Shown here in pieces: positions 8,445-18,182 of a stretch of DNA of 64,000 nt (positions are counted from its first letter, which is position 1; each line of letters opens with the position of its first letter). The notes beneath the pieces were generated by a model. That model worked only from the letters and a program-made list of their open reading frames with translations. It did not search any database and was not told the DNA's origin. The DNA lies in assembly GCF_001652725.1 (NCBI RefSeq), contig NZ_LWHJ01000029.1:186001-250000 (forward strand). The letters run 5' to 3'. A program made the translations under genes and the position numbers. Source of the stretch: Pedobacter psychrophilus. Its GTDB lineage: Bacteria > Bacteroidota > Bacteroidia > Sphingobacteriales > Sphingobacteriaceae.

Positions 8445-9092
8445 TTAATCATCATTTTTCTTTCTTCCTTCTGAAATTTGTTTGATTAATGCTGCCCAAG
8501 CTAAAGGATTTAATAAGGGATTAGTCTGTACCATGTTTTTATTCCCTAATGCTTGATGAAGGTTGTTAAAACTCATGCCGCTATTTTCTTGACCGTCTCT
8601 AGGTAAATTTGCTGAAAGTTCTCTCAGGCTTTTTTTAGATAGATTTTTCATTGCTAGTTCCAAATCATCATCCGCAAATTTCATGGTTAAGAAATCCTTT
8701 TTAAAATCATCATAACTTGCCCAAGGAAAAACCCTTACCATAGGTAATTGAATATTATCTGTTTGGAGCTTGATAATTGCAGTGTATTTTCTATCTTTTA
8801 AATTAGATGGAATAACCATTTCTAATTTTTTATAGCCAATAGAGCTAAAAACTACTGTATCTCCTTCTTGTAAAACAAATGAAAAGTAACCTTTATAATT
8901 TGCAGCAAAAGCACTATTATGATTACTTACATTTTTAATAGCTACATATGGCACAACTGTATTACTATCCAAATCATAAATAACGCCACTAAATTGCACC
9001 AATGGTTTTTCGGTTTGCGAAAAAGCCGCAAATCCGATAATCATGAATAATATGGTAAATAGTTTTTTCAATGTTTCAAATTTAAACTTCAA
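8445..9092 (-). CDS. Exported protein with carboxypeptidase-like regulatory domain
   Basis: The 215-residue protein has an N-terminal signal peptide (about 1-25, ending AAFSQ). A CarboxypepD_reg-like beta-sandwich follows (about 32-105): FSGVIYDLDSNTVVPYVAI and GYFSFVLQEGDTVVFSSIGY are the typical plug-domain-like strands seen in Bacteroidota outer-membrane proteins. The C-terminal half (about 115-215) is helical and unassigned. Probably periplasmic or outer-membrane associated. Its stop is 4 nt from the def stop. Confidence 0.8.
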   Translation of the reverse strand: MKFKFETLKKLFTILFMIIGFAAFSQTEKPLVQFSGVIYDLDSNTVVPYVAIKNVSNHNSAFAANYKGYFSFVLQEGDTVVFSSIGYKKLEMVIPSNLKDRKYTAIIKLQTDNIQLPMVRVFPWASYDDFKKDFLTMKFADDDLELAMKNLSKKSLRELSANLPRDGQENSGMSFNNLHQALGNKNMVQTNPLLNPLAWAALIKQISEGRKKNDD

Positions 9093-9140
9093 AAAGAAGT
9101 TTTTTTGTTAAATAACGTTAAACGTATAATTAACCTTATG

Positions 9141-9431
9141 CTATCTTAATGTTTCTGGTAAAACAGCATTTGGATCATCTATTGGTGTAATATTAATTGC
9201 TTCTACTGATATAATTTCTGGAACAGCTTTTTTAACAGCTTGCTCTATACCTGCTTTTAATGTCATGATACTCATTGGGCAAGATTCACAAGACCCCAAT
9301 AATTTTATCTTTAAAACTTTTTCATCAGTAATTTCTATAATTGATACATTACCAGCATCTGCTAATAAGTAAGGTCTTATAGTATCCAAAGCCTCTTCTA
9401 CCCTTTGTAATAAATTTTCGTGATCACTCAT
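9141..9431 (-). CDS. NifU-like iron-sulfur scaffold protein
   Basis: A 96-residue stand-alone NifU C-terminal domain, which binds or transfers an Fe-S cluster through its CxxC motif: C48 and C51 in GSCESCPMS. DAGNVSIIEI near residue 25 is also typical. It lies 35 nt downstream of the mrp-type ATPase on the same strand, so the pair is probably one operon for Fe-S cluster delivery. Confidence 0.92.
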   Translation of the reverse strand: MSDHENLLQRVEEALDTIRPYLLADAGNVSIIEITDEKVLKIKLLGSCESCPMSIMTLKAGIEQAVKKAVPEIISVEAINITPIDDPNAVLPETLR

Positions 9432-9466
9432 AAACTGATTTTAATCCTAAAAATAAAGATTATTAA

Positions 9467-10540
9467 TTATTTCTTTGTATTGGCTTTATCATTTTGTATA
9501 GCCACTTGTTGTGCCACCTTTTGTGCTAACTGTAAAAAAGCAGTCGCACTAGGATTATTTTCTTGTAAAACAACCGGTATTCCAGCATCACCTGCCTCGC
9601 TAATACTTTGCACTAAAGGTAATTCTCCTAAAAATGGTGCGTTATACATTTCTGCCAATTCCTTTCCTCCGTTTTTGCCAAAAATGTAATATTTATGATC
9701 TGGCAGTTCTACTGGAGTAAAATAAGACATGTTCTCAATTATCCCTAGCAGGGGGATATTAATTGCTTCCATCCTAAACATTCCAATTCCTTTTTTAGCA
9801 TCTGCTAAAGCAACTTGTTGCGGAGTTGTGACAATAACCGCCCCAGAAATTGGGAAACTTTGAGCTACCGTTATATGAATGTCTCCAGTTCCTGGAGGTA
9901 AATCAACTACTAAATAATCTAATTCGCCCCAACTAGCATCGTTAAATAATTGTTTTACAGCAGTAGAAATCATTGGCCCACGCCATGGCACAGGTTGGTT
10001 TGGATCAGTAAAAAAACCTATCGATAATAATTTAATACCATATTTTTCTATAGGCTCTATACTTGTTTTTCCATTAATTTCGGTAGCTTTTGGTTTTGCA
10101 CCTTGTAAACCAAACATGATAGGAACCGATGGGCCATAAATATCTGCATCAATTAATCCTACTTTTGCACCGTTTAAATTTAAAGCTATTGCTAAGTTTG
10201 CTGCAACGGTAGATTTCCCAACCCCTCCTTTGCCAGAAGCAACTACAATGATATTTTTAATATTTCCCGTTAATTGGGTTGGCGTAGAAGTAACTCTACT
10301 CGTCATGTGGATATTTATTTCAGCTTCTTTACTCACAAAATGTTTAATGGCATTTCTACAAGCATTCTCCAGCATTTCTTTCATTGGGCAGGCTGGAGTG
10401 GTTAAAACAACAGAAAAGCTCACTTTATTTCCATCGATAGATAAGTTTTCTATCATGCCCAGCGTTACTAAATCTTTCTTTAAGTCGGGATCTTCTACGT
10501 TTTTTAAAGCGGCAAGTATATTCTCTTTTGTTATAGACAT
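9467..10540 (-). CDS. Mrp/NBP35-family ATP-binding Fe-S cluster carrier
   Basis: The 357-residue protein has an N-terminal MIP18/DUF59 domain (about 4-80, with TTPACPMKEML) fused to a P-loop ATPase of the Mrp/ApbC family (Walker A SGKGGVGKST near 102-111; VVDLPPGTGD). Such proteins carry Fe-S clusters to apo-enzymes. The CxxC pair that binds the bridging cluster in most Mrp proteins is absent here: after GIIENMSYF the sequence runs TPVELPDHKYYIFGKNGG with no cysteine. The gene precedes a NifU-type scaffold gene, which supports the Fe-S role. Confidence 0.93.
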   Translation of the reverse strand: MSITKENILAALKNVEDPDLKKDLVTLGMIENLSIDGNKVSFSVVLTTPACPMKEMLENACRNAIKHFVSKEAEINIHMTSRVTSTPTQLTGNIKNIIVVASGKGGVGKSTVAANLAIALNLNGAKVGLIDADIYGPSVPIMFGLQGAKPKATEINGKTSIEPIEKYGIKLLSIGFFTDPNQPVPWRGPMISTAVKQLFNDASWGELDYLVVDLPPGTGDIHITVAQSFPISGAVIVTTPQQVALADAKKGIGMFRMEAINIPLLGIIENMSYFTPVELPDHKYYIFGKNGGKELAEMYNAPFLGELPLVQSISEAGDAGIPVVLQENNPSATAFLQLAQKVAQQVAIQNDKANTKK

Positions 10541-10556
10541 TTTAAAAGTTTATCCT

Positions 10557-10564
10557 CAAAATTA
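10557..10564 (-). promoter_or_regulatory. -7 promoter box for mrp-nifU operon
   Basis: The minus strand reads TAATTTTG, an exact TAnnTTTG match, 16 nt upstream of the mrp start. No clear -33 element was seen. Confidence 0.45.
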
Positions 10565-10664
10565 CAAAAACTACCTCGATAACTTTTGTTTAGGCTTTGT
10601 TTTTGACTTAATTTAGAAAATTATTAGGCCTCGGTGGTAATTTTAAAGCCAGTTTAAATCATCT

Positions 10665-12809
10665 ATGAGAAAAAAATTTTTAGCCATAAAATTAGGAAAA
10701 TATAAAAAACCGCTCGTAATAACATTAATAAGCATTTTTATATTGTTTTTAATAGGAATTGCAATTGCCTTTAATAAAAGACAAAGTTTATTAGATGCTG
10801 CAATTGCAAAGGCCATAAAAAATGCAAAAACAGATTACAACCTAAACGTTAAAATTAATTCTTATGGTTTTAGTGGTTTAAGTAATGTTCGTTTTCAATC
10901 TGTATCTATCGTTCCTGATCAAAAAGATACTTTAGCCACCATAAAAGATTTGGAAGTTGGTGTTAAACTTCTTCCTTTAATTTTTGGAAGTGTAAAAATA
11001 GCTGAATTAGATATTCATGATGCCTTAGTTTCTTTAGTTAAAAAAGATAGCATCAGTAATTATGATTTCTTATTTAAAAAGAAGGCTAAAGATACATTAG
11101 ATAATAATTCTAAAGTAGATTTATCAGAGTTAGCAAATAAGCTTTTAAACCAGGCTTTAGATAAAATTCCTGATGATATGGATATTAAGAATTTTTTAAT
11201 TACTTATGATCAGGATACCACTCATTTTAGTTTACTTACAGAATCGGCAACTATTGCAAATGGCGATGTAAACTCTACTATTAAATACAATAAAAATCAA
11301 GCAATTTGGCATGTAGCAGGTACCGCGGATCCGTCTAATCAAAAATTAGATTTAAAGCTTTTCGCTGATAATCAGAAAGTAGAATTCCCATTTTTAGAAA
11401 GAAAATTTGGTCTAAAATTAAATTTTGATACCATTAGAACTGAAATGCGTAGTGCTGAAAAAGAAGGCGATAAATTTGAGATTGAAGGCAGCTGGTCTGT
11501 TACCAATTTGTTAATTAACCAACCCAGGATTGCAGCAAATGATGTGATTGTAAAGCATGGAGTTATAGATGCGAAAATTTTAATTGGTTCTAATTATATT
11601 GCCTTAGATAGTTCTTCTATTGTGTCTTTGGGTAGGGCTGAGTTTAGCCCTTATGTTAAGCTCACCCTTGGTAAAAATAAAATTTATGAATTAAAGGTAA
11701 ACGCTTATGATCAAAAAGCTCAAGATATTTTTGATGCTTTCCCAACCGGTCTGTTTGAATCTTTAGAAGGGATTAAAGTGCAAGGAAATTTACAATATGC
11801 CCTCAATTTTTATTTAGATAGCAGGCAACCTGATAAAGTTGTTTTCACTTCAGATTTAAACGGAAGCGATGATTTTAAGATCACAAGATTTGGAAAAACT
11901 AACTTTCAAAAGATAAATAACCCTTTTGTTTTTACCCCTTATGAAAAAGGGAAACCTGTTAGAGACATTATTGTTGGTCCCAGTAATCCAAATTATATTC
12001 CTTTTAATCAAATATCATCAAACATAAAAAATGCTTTATTAACTTCAGAAGACCCTTCATTTTTCTCTCATCATGGTTTTGTAGAGGAATCTATCAGGCA
12101 ATCAATTGCTACAAATTTTAAGGCAAAATCTTTTAAACGTGGCGGCAGTACCATTTCAATGCAGCTAGTAAAAAATGTTTATTTAAACCGTCAAAAAACT
12201 TTAGCCCGTAAAATTGAGGAAATTTTAATTGTTTGGTTGATAGAAAATAAACGTTTAACGAGTAAAGAAAGAATGTATGAAGTTTATCTGAACATCATTG
12301 AATGGGGCAGAAATGTTTATGGAATTGGCGAAGCGTCTCATTATTATTTTGGTAAAAATGCCAGCGAATTAACAGTAGGTGAATCTATTTATTTGGCACA
12401 TATTGTACCTAAACCTAAATCTTCATTATATTCCTGGGAGCCAGATGGAAGCTTAAAAAATTACCTCACCGGATATTTTAGAATGATTGGAGGTTTGATG
12501 GCAAGACGTGGTTACATTCAACAAGATAGCAGCTATTATGGATTTTACGGCGTAAGATTAAAAGAAAGTTTAAGACAACAAATTGCACCATCAGATTATG
12601 TTCCAGATAGTTTGATGAATGATGAAGATGAGAATAATGGGTTTTTTAACCTCAATATATTTAAAAGTAAAAAAGATACACTTGTAAAAAAAGAAAACTT
12701 TTTGAAAAATGTATTTGGTGGCGAACCTGAAAAGAAAGATACAACTACTAAGACCGCGAAGGAATTACGCCAGGAAAAACGTTTACAAAGACGTAAAGGA
12801 ACTAATTAA
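10665..12809 (+). CDS. Monofunctional peptidoglycan glycosyltransferase (GT51)
   Basis: GT51 enzymes polymerise lipid II into glycan strands at the outer face of the inner membrane. The 714-residue protein has one membrane anchor (about 18-38), then a long beta-rich region (about 45-430) resembling AsmA-like modules. The GT51 domain is at about 445-620. The catalytic Glu is E462 in SEDPSFFSHHGF, followed by RGGSTISMQLVKNVYL, KIEEILIVWLIE and IYLNIIEWG-like motifs (VYLNIIEWGRNVYGIGEAS). No penicillin-binding transpeptidase domain follows; the tail (640-714) is charged. This architecture recurs in Bacteroidota. The gene is monocistronic. Confidence 0.9.
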   Translation: MRKKFLAIKLGKYKKPLVITLISIFILFLIGIAIAFNKRQSLLDAAIAKAIKNAKTDYNLNVKINSYGFSGLSNVRFQSVSIVPDQKDTLATIKDLEVGVKLLPLIFGSVKIAELDIHDALVSLVKKDSISNYDFLFKKKAKDTLDNNSKVDLSELANKLLNQALDKIPDDMDIKNFLITYDQDTTHFSLLTESATIANGDVNSTIKYNKNQAIWHVAGTADPSNQKLDLKLFADNQKVEFPFLERKFGLKLNFDTIRTEMRSAEKEGDKFEIEGSWSVTNLLINQPRIAANDVIVKHGVIDAKILIGSNYIALDSSSIVSLGRAEFSPYVKLTLGKNKIYELKVNAYDQKAQDIFDAFPTGLFESLEGIKVQGNLQYALNFYLDSRQPDKVVFTSDLNGSDDFKITRFGKTNFQKINNPFVFTPYEKGKPVRDIIVGPSNPNYIPFNQISSNIKNALLTSEDPSFFSHHGFVEESIRQSIATNFKAKSFKRGGSTISMQLVKNVYLNRQKTLARKIEEILIVWLIENKRLTSKERMYEVYLNIIEWGRNVYGIGEASHYYFGKNASELTVGESIYLAHIVPKPKSSLYSWEPDGSLKNYLTGYFRMIGGLMARRGYIQQDSSYYGFYGVRLKESLRQQIAPSDYVPDSLMNDEDENNGFFNLNIFKSKKDTLVKKENFLKNVFGGEPEKKDTTTKTAKELRQEKRLQRRKGTN

Positions 12810-12895
12810 ATTTCTGCAACAAAAACTCAATTCTAACAGCCTTCTAAAATATTAGGTAACGTTTTTGCTTGATAGCAATTTTATAATATATAATT

Positions 12896-14695
12896 ATGTC
12901 GAGACACATTTACGAAACAGGAATAATTGGAAACTGCGCTTATATAGCCCATGTACATAAAAACACAAACATTAAATGGATGTGTTGGCCAAGATTTGAT
13001 AGTTCTTTTGTTTTTGGGGGATTATTAGATGAAAAAAAAGGCGGCGAATTTTCTATAAAACCTAGTGGTGATTTTACATCTGACCAATATTATCTGGAAA
13101 ACACAAATGTACTTTGTACCGAGATTACAACTGATACCGGTAAATATAAAGTCACCGATTTTGCGCCAAGGTTTGAACAATCTAAAAGATATTTTAGGCC
13201 TTTAATGCTGATCAGAAAAATTGAACCTTTAGAAGGAAATCCCCATATCAAAATTAAATGCGAACCGGTTTATGATTACGGTAAAACCGAGTTAAAAGCT
13301 ATAAGAGGGAGTAACCATATAGAATATTCTGGCAGCAATGATGCCATTAGATTAACCACAAATGCCACTATCGCTTACATTGTAGAAGATCAATATTTTA
13401 TTTTAAAAGAAACAAAATATGTGATTTTAACTTATGGCCAACCTATGGAAGCTGCTGTTGAAACCACAGCAGAAAGATTTTTGTTAGAAACAGTAGCTTA
13501 TTGGCGCACTTGGATTAAAAGATCTTCTATCGGAGATTTCTATCAAGAATACGTAATCCGATCTGCTTTGGCTTTAAAAATCCATCAATTTGAAGATACG
13601 GGGGCTATAATTGCAGCTAGTACAACTAGTTTGCCTGAATTTCCGGGAAGCGGAAGAAACTGGGATTACCGTTATTGCTGGTTAAGAGACACTTATTATG
13701 TGATTAATGCGCTACATCATATTGGGCATTTTGAAGAAACAGAACGCTATTTTGACTTTATAACCGATATTTCCTTTGAGGAAGGGTTGCGTTACCAACC
13801 ACTTTACAGCATCACCAGGCAAAAAGATTTAGTGGAAGAAATTGCTGATCATTTAGAAGGATACCGAGGAAACGGACCAGTTAGAATTGGCAATCAAGCT
13901 TATGAGCATATTCAAAATGATATTTACGGACAAGCATTAATTTCTCTTTTACCGCTTTATACGGATCATCGTTTTGTGTTTACAGAAAGAAAAGATTCTG
14001 CAGATTTAGTAAAAAGAGCTTTAGAAAGAATAGAAAACACCATTGATGAAAAAGATGCTGGAATTTGGGAATTTAGAAACAGTGAATATATGCACTGTTA
14101 CAGTAATTTATTTCAGTGGGCTGGATGTTGTGCCGCTTTAAAAATTGCAACTACCATTAAAGATGAAAAGCTGGAAAAGAAAGCGATAGAATTAAAAGAA
14201 AGAGCTGCCAAACATATTGAAGATTGTTATGACGAAGAACGTAAAGTTTATACACATGCAGTTGGCAGTCCGTATTTAGATGCAAGTACATTGCAACTGA
14301 TTATGATGAATTATTTAGACCCCAACTCGCAAAAAGCAAAAGATCATTTAATTGCATTAGAAAAAGAATTAAAAACAGAAGGAGGTCTTTTTTATAGGTA
14401 TTTGCATAGCGATGATTTTGGCAAGCCAGAAACTACGTTTTTAATTTGTGCTTTTTGGTACGTAGAAGCATTAGCCTGTGTAGGCAGAATTGATGATGCG
14501 ATTAGAGAATTTGAAAATTTAATGCCTTATGCCAACCATTTAATGCTTTTTAGTGAAGATGTGGATGAAAAAACTGGCGGAATGTGGGGTAATTTTCCAC
14601 AAGCTTATAGTCATGTTGGTTTAATGAATGCCGCCTATTGTATTTCTAACCGATTAAATAAACCACTTTATTTAACTACAGAAATGTTGAAGTAA
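12896..14695 (+). CDS. Glycoside hydrolase family 15 protein (glucoamylase or trehalase type)
   Basis: GH15 enzymes release glucose from alpha-glucans or, in some lineages, hydrolyse trehalose. The 599-residue protein has the N-terminal beta-sandwich (about 1-210) and an (alpha/alpha)6 barrel with the family signature GSGRNWDYRYCWLRDTYYV. It has no signal peptide and is therefore cytoplasmic. Its last 24 nt overlap the 3' end of the convergent otsA-otsB fusion, and an MscS channel gene follows. The context favours trehalose turnover, which is inference. Confidence 0.88.
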   Translation: MSRHIYETGIIGNCAYIAHVHKNTNIKWMCWPRFDSSFVFGGLLDEKKGGEFSIKPSGDFTSDQYYLENTNVLCTEITTDTGKYKVTDFAPRFEQSKRYFRPLMLIRKIEPLEGNPHIKIKCEPVYDYGKTELKAIRGSNHIEYSGSNDAIRLTTNATIAYIVEDQYFILKETKYVILTYGQPMEAAVETTAERFLLETVAYWRTWIKRSSIGDFYQEYVIRSALALKIHQFEDTGAIIAASTTSLPEFPGSGRNWDYRYCWLRDTYYVINALHHIGHFEETERYFDFITDISFEEGLRYQPLYSITRQKDLVEEIADHLEGYRGNGPVRIGNQAYEHIQNDIYGQALISLLPLYTDHRFVFTERKDSADLVKRALERIENTIDEKDAGIWEFRNSEYMHCYSNLFQWAGCCAALKIATTIKDEKLEKKAIELKERAAKHIEDCYDEERKVYTHAVGSPYLDASTLQLIMMNYLDPNSQKAKDHLIALEKELKTEGGLFYRYLHSDDFGKPETTFLICAFWYVEALACVGRIDDAIREFENLMPYANHLMLFSEDVDEKTGGMWGNFPQAYSHVGLMNAAYCISNRLNKPLYLTTEMLK

Positions 14696-16843
14696 AGCCC
14701 TTGCTTCTTCTACACTTCTTAAATAAAATTTTGCTTCAGATATGCTGCTACCCACTTTTATGGTAGTGGCACTATATGGCAAACTGGTAAAGATATCCTC
14801 ATCAGTATGGTCATCGCCCATGGCCAAAATAAAATCAAAATTTTTGCCGTAAATATATGATGCAGCTGCTTTACCCTTATTTATTTGTGAGTTTTTAATC
14901 TCAACAACTTTATTTCCTGGCAATAATTGCAAATCTTTTTCACGGATTAAATACCTCATATTGCTAATCAATTCATTTGCCCTTAAATCACCCAAGCCTT
15001 TTTCTACTTTTCGATAATGCCAGGCTAAAGAAAACCGTTTTTCTTCTATAAAGCTACCTGCAGTTCTATCAGAATAAGATTCTAACATTGGCATTACAGC
15101 TTGTTTCCATTTGTCAGAAAGGTTTGGTTCTTCTTGCCAATCTTTCCCTTCAAACTTTTTCCAAGCTCCGTGTTCTGCAATAAGATCAACTTTTAAATGC
15201 CCAAACCATTCTCCTAAAGTTTCATATTTTCTTCCGCTTATAATTACGATTTGGTTTCGATCATCGCTATTTAAATCATTTATAATTTGATACAATTCTT
15301 CATCTGGTTTCGCCTCTAGCGGATTTCCATTAAAATTTACCAATGTTCCATCATAATCTAAAAAGAAGACTCTTTTTTTTGATGCTTTAATGGCTTCTTT
15401 AAACTGATGTTTTAAATCCTGGTTCACATATTTTGCCATTCGTGATTTTTCTTCCTCTTTTACCTCTTCTAATTGATTCATAAATATTTTTACCCAATGG
15501 TTGATATCGAATTTCATTACTGTTTTTCTCAAGTTTTTCATCCTCGAGATTTTCTCTTCTTCTGGCATTTCTAAAGCCTCAACAATTGCTCTGTACATTT
15601 CTCCCAAATTATTAGGATTTACAATTATTGCCTCAATTAATTCTTTGGAAGCTCCCGCCATTTCACTCAAAATCAATACACCGGTCTCATCAGTTTTGCT
15701 GGCAATATATTCTTTACTTACTAAATTCATTCCGTCTCGCATTGGTGTAACTAAACAAATATCAGCTCTAGAATATAATGAGGAAAGTATTTCTATCGGA
15801 AATGATCGATAAAAATAATGGATTGGATGCCAGGCCGAAGTTCTATACCTGGAATTTATATTACCGACCAATTTATCAATATCATCCCTTAAATCCCTGT
15901 ATTGAGGAATGGTATCACGAGAAGGCACAACAATCATATGCATTGATATTTTCTCTAGATATTGAGGGTTGTCTGCTAAAACCTTATCAAAAGCCAAAAG
16001 CCTTTGTATGATTCCTTTACTATAATCTAAACGATCTATAGAAAGTATAATCTTGGTGTCGCCAATTATTTGATTGTAAATTTCTTTCTCTTCTAAAACT
16101 TCTTTAGTGAAAGTTAAGTCGTTAAACTTTTTAGAGTCTATTCCCATCGGGAAAGCATCGATAACAATGTTTCTATCATCTTTATGAATGATATTTGCGG
16201 TAGTTTGTACTGGTAAAACCCTGGTTGCCGAACTTGTAAAATGTCGCACATCATCATAAGTATGAAAGCCAATTAAATCTGCACCTAATATTCCATCTAA
16301 TAATTCTGCTCGCCAGGGGATTAACCTGAAAAGTTCGTAAGATGGGAAAGGAATGTGTTGGAAAAACCCAATTGTGGTATTTGGCAATTCCTCTCTAATC
16401 ATCTGCGGAAGCAATAATAGTTGATAATCGTGAATCCAAATGATATCGCCTGGTTTTGCAATTTTTAATACAACGTTTTTGAATTTCTCATTAACTAATC
16501 TGTAATAATCCCAATATTCTTGTTCGTATTGAGCGTATGTACTCATATAATGAAATATTGGCCATAACGTCTCATTAGAAAAACCTTCATAATAATTCTG
16601 GATTTCTTTTGGAGTTAAAAAGACTGGTAAAAGATTTTCCTGTTTAAGTTTATCAATAATTTCTTGTTCATCACTTTTAGGAACGTCTAAACCCGCCCAG
16701 CCAATCCAAATATTATCTCCTTCTTTGTATATCGAGCCTAAGCCTGTCGCTAGTCCTCCCTCACTCACTTTTAAGTGATATTCTTCGTTTTCTTTTGCGA
16801 TTTTGACTGGTAAACGGTTAGAAATAATAATGGTCTTCCTCAT
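14672..16843 (-). CDS. Bifunctional trehalose-6-phosphate synthase / trehalose-phosphatase
   Basis: Makes trehalose from UDP-glucose and glucose-6-phosphate in two steps. The N-terminal OtsA-type GT20 domain (about 1-470) shows SNRLPV, GGLATGL, WIHDYQLLLLPQMIRE, SIDRLDYSKGI and TPMRDGMNLVSKEY. The C-terminal OtsB domain (about 485-723) is a HAD phosphatase with nucleophile motif LDYDGTLV near 493-500 and GDDHTDEDIF near the end. OtsA-OtsB fusions are common in Bacteroidota. It converges on and overlaps the GH15 gene by 24 nt, so the two transcripts are antisense over their ends. Confidence 0.95.
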   Translation of the reverse strand: MRKTIIISNRLPVKIAKENEEYHLKVSEGGLATGLGSIYKEGDNIWIGWAGLDVPKSDEQEIIDKLKQENLLPVFLTPKEIQNYYEGFSNETLWPIFHYMSTYAQYEQEYWDYYRLVNEKFKNVVLKIAKPGDIIWIHDYQLLLLPQMIREELPNTTIGFFQHIPFPSYELFRLIPWRAELLDGILGADLIGFHTYDDVRHFTSSATRVLPVQTTANIIHKDDRNIVIDAFPMGIDSKKFNDLTFTKEVLEEKEIYNQIIGDTKIILSIDRLDYSKGIIQRLLAFDKVLADNPQYLEKISMHMIVVPSRDTIPQYRDLRDDIDKLVGNINSRYRTSAWHPIHYFYRSFPIEILSSLYSRADICLVTPMRDGMNLVSKEYIASKTDETGVLILSEMAGASKELIEAIIVNPNNLGEMYRAIVEALEMPEEEKISRMKNLRKTVMKFDINHWVKIFMNQLEEVKEEEKSRMAKYVNQDLKHQFKEAIKASKKRVFFLDYDGTLVNFNGNPLEAKPDEELYQIINDLNSDDRNQIVIISGRKYETLGEWFGHLKVDLIAEHGAWKKFEGKDWQEEPNLSDKWKQAVMPMLESYSDRTAGSFIEEKRFSLAWHYRKVEKGLGDLRANELISNMRYLIREKDLQLLPGNKVVEIKNSQINKGKAAASYIYGKNFDFILAMGDDHTDEDIFTSLPYSATTIKVGSSISEAKFYLRSVEEARALLQHFCS

Positions 16844-16999
16844 AACTTTTAAATAATATGACTGGTTTCACCAAAAATGAAGCAATAATGCTACCATCAA
16901 TTTATTTAAGCATTAATGTTTTAATAAAAAATATAAGTTATTAGTTTAATAAAGGCAAGAATTTTGATTGTTAATTATATAAATTTTAAAATTGATAGT

Positions 17000-18112
17000 A
17001 TGATGATGGTTCTCCAATTGAAAATAGATTCAGATATTTTTTCTTATTTAAGTCACCTTCCTAATTTTGTTTATAACCTCATTATTCTATTAATTTCTGT
17101 TGCTTTTGCATTTTTACTTAAAGCAATATTTTATAGCCTAACATCTTATTATAGAAAGCATGAGCATTTCAGTTTTTTAAGATCTATGGTTCTACATTTA
17201 AGTAAACCACTTAATTTTTTTCTGCCTTTAGTTTCCATCAATTCCTTCTCTAACCTTATGAAGCTTTCTAAAATTGAAAGTGACATTTTAGATAAAGCTA
17301 TAGAGATAGGTTTGATCATATCGTTTTCCTACATCTTAATTAATTTGATTAGGGTTATCCAGGATTTTTTTATTTCTACTTATGATTTAAAAAAAGAAAA
17401 TAACCTTAAGGAACGTAAAATAAGGACTCAACTACAGTTCTTAAAAAAGTTTTTAGTGGCCTTAATTTTAGTTTTAACAGTTGCAGCCATACTTTTTAGC
17501 TTTGATGGGATGAGAAAAATTGGTACCGGACTTTTAACAAGTGTTGGTATTGGTGGAATAATTATAGGTTTTGCCGCACAAAAATCTCTGGGAAATTTGC
17601 TAGCCGGTTTTCAGATTGCTTTTACGCAACCTATTCGTATAGATGATGTTTTAGTAGTAGAAGGCGAATGGGGAAAAGTAGAAGAAATCACTTTAACTTA
17701 TGTGGTGATTCAAATTTGGGATCAACGCAGATTAATTTTACCCATTACCTACTTTATAGAGAAACCCTTTCAAAACTGGACAAGAATTTCTGCAGAGATT
17801 TTGGGAACTGTTTTTTTATATGTTGATTATACTTTACCCTTGGCAGATTTAAGAAAAGAGTATGATAGATTAATAGATAATCATCCCCTTTGGGATAAAA
17901 AAGTAAAAGTGATACAAGTAACGGATAGTAAAGAAACAGTGATGGAAGTGCGGATATTATTGAGTGCAAATAATTCTTCTGACGCTTTTGATTTGCGTTG
18001 CGATATTAGAGAAGGGTTAATCACCTTTATCCAAAAAAACTATCCAAACAGTTTACCAAGAACCAGATCAGAGTTTATAGGAAATAAAGAAAATGGCTTT
18101 TTAAAATCATAA
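17000..18112 (+). CDS. MscS-family mechanosensitive ion channel
   Basis: Inner-membrane channel that opens under hypo-osmotic tension. About four membrane helices span residues 20-200; the pore-lining helix and MscS beta domain are recognisable in GTGLLTSVGIGGIIIGFAAQ and QPIRIDDVLVVEGEWGKVEEI. A cytoplasmic alpha/beta C-terminal domain follows. I prefer the ATG at 17000 (370 residues) over an in-frame TTG at 16964 because the first twelve codons from the TTG look non-coding; three ATGs occur at 17000, 17003 and 17006. It neighbours trehalose genes, consistent with osmotic adaptation. Confidence 0.9.
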   Translation: MMMVLQLKIDSDIFSYLSHLPNFVYNLIILLISVAFAFLLKAIFYSLTSYYRKHEHFSFLRSMVLHLSKPLNFFLPLVSINSFSNLMKLSKIESDILDKAIEIGLIISFSYILINLIRVIQDFFISTYDLKKENNLKERKIRTQLQFLKKFLVALILVLTVAAILFSFDGMRKIGTGLLTSVGIGGIIIGFAAQKSLGNLLAGFQIAFTQPIRIDDVLVVEGEWGKVEEITLTYVVIQIWDQRRLILPITYFIEKPFQNWTRISAEILGTVFLYVDYTLPLADLRKEYDRLIDNHPLWDKKVKVIQVTDSKETVMEVRILLSANNSSDAFDLRCDIREGLITFIQKNYPNSLPRTRSEFIGNKENGFLKS

Positions 18113-18158
18113 AACAGTCATATATTTTAGATGTAGAAAAATTATAAGTTTAAACATC

Positions 18159-18166
18159 TATTTTTG
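18159..18166 (+). promoter_or_regulatory. -7 promoter box for nitroreductase gene
   Basis: TATTTTTG, an exact TAnnTTTG match, 16 nt upstream of the ATG at 18183. Confidence 0.5.
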
Positions 18167-18182
18167 AAGAAAAAACTTAAAC

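Noticed and set aside
16964-16999. Upstream TTG start for the MscS gene
   Set aside because: The added twelve residues (starting IVNYINFKIDS) look non-coding and three ATGs follow at 17000-17008.
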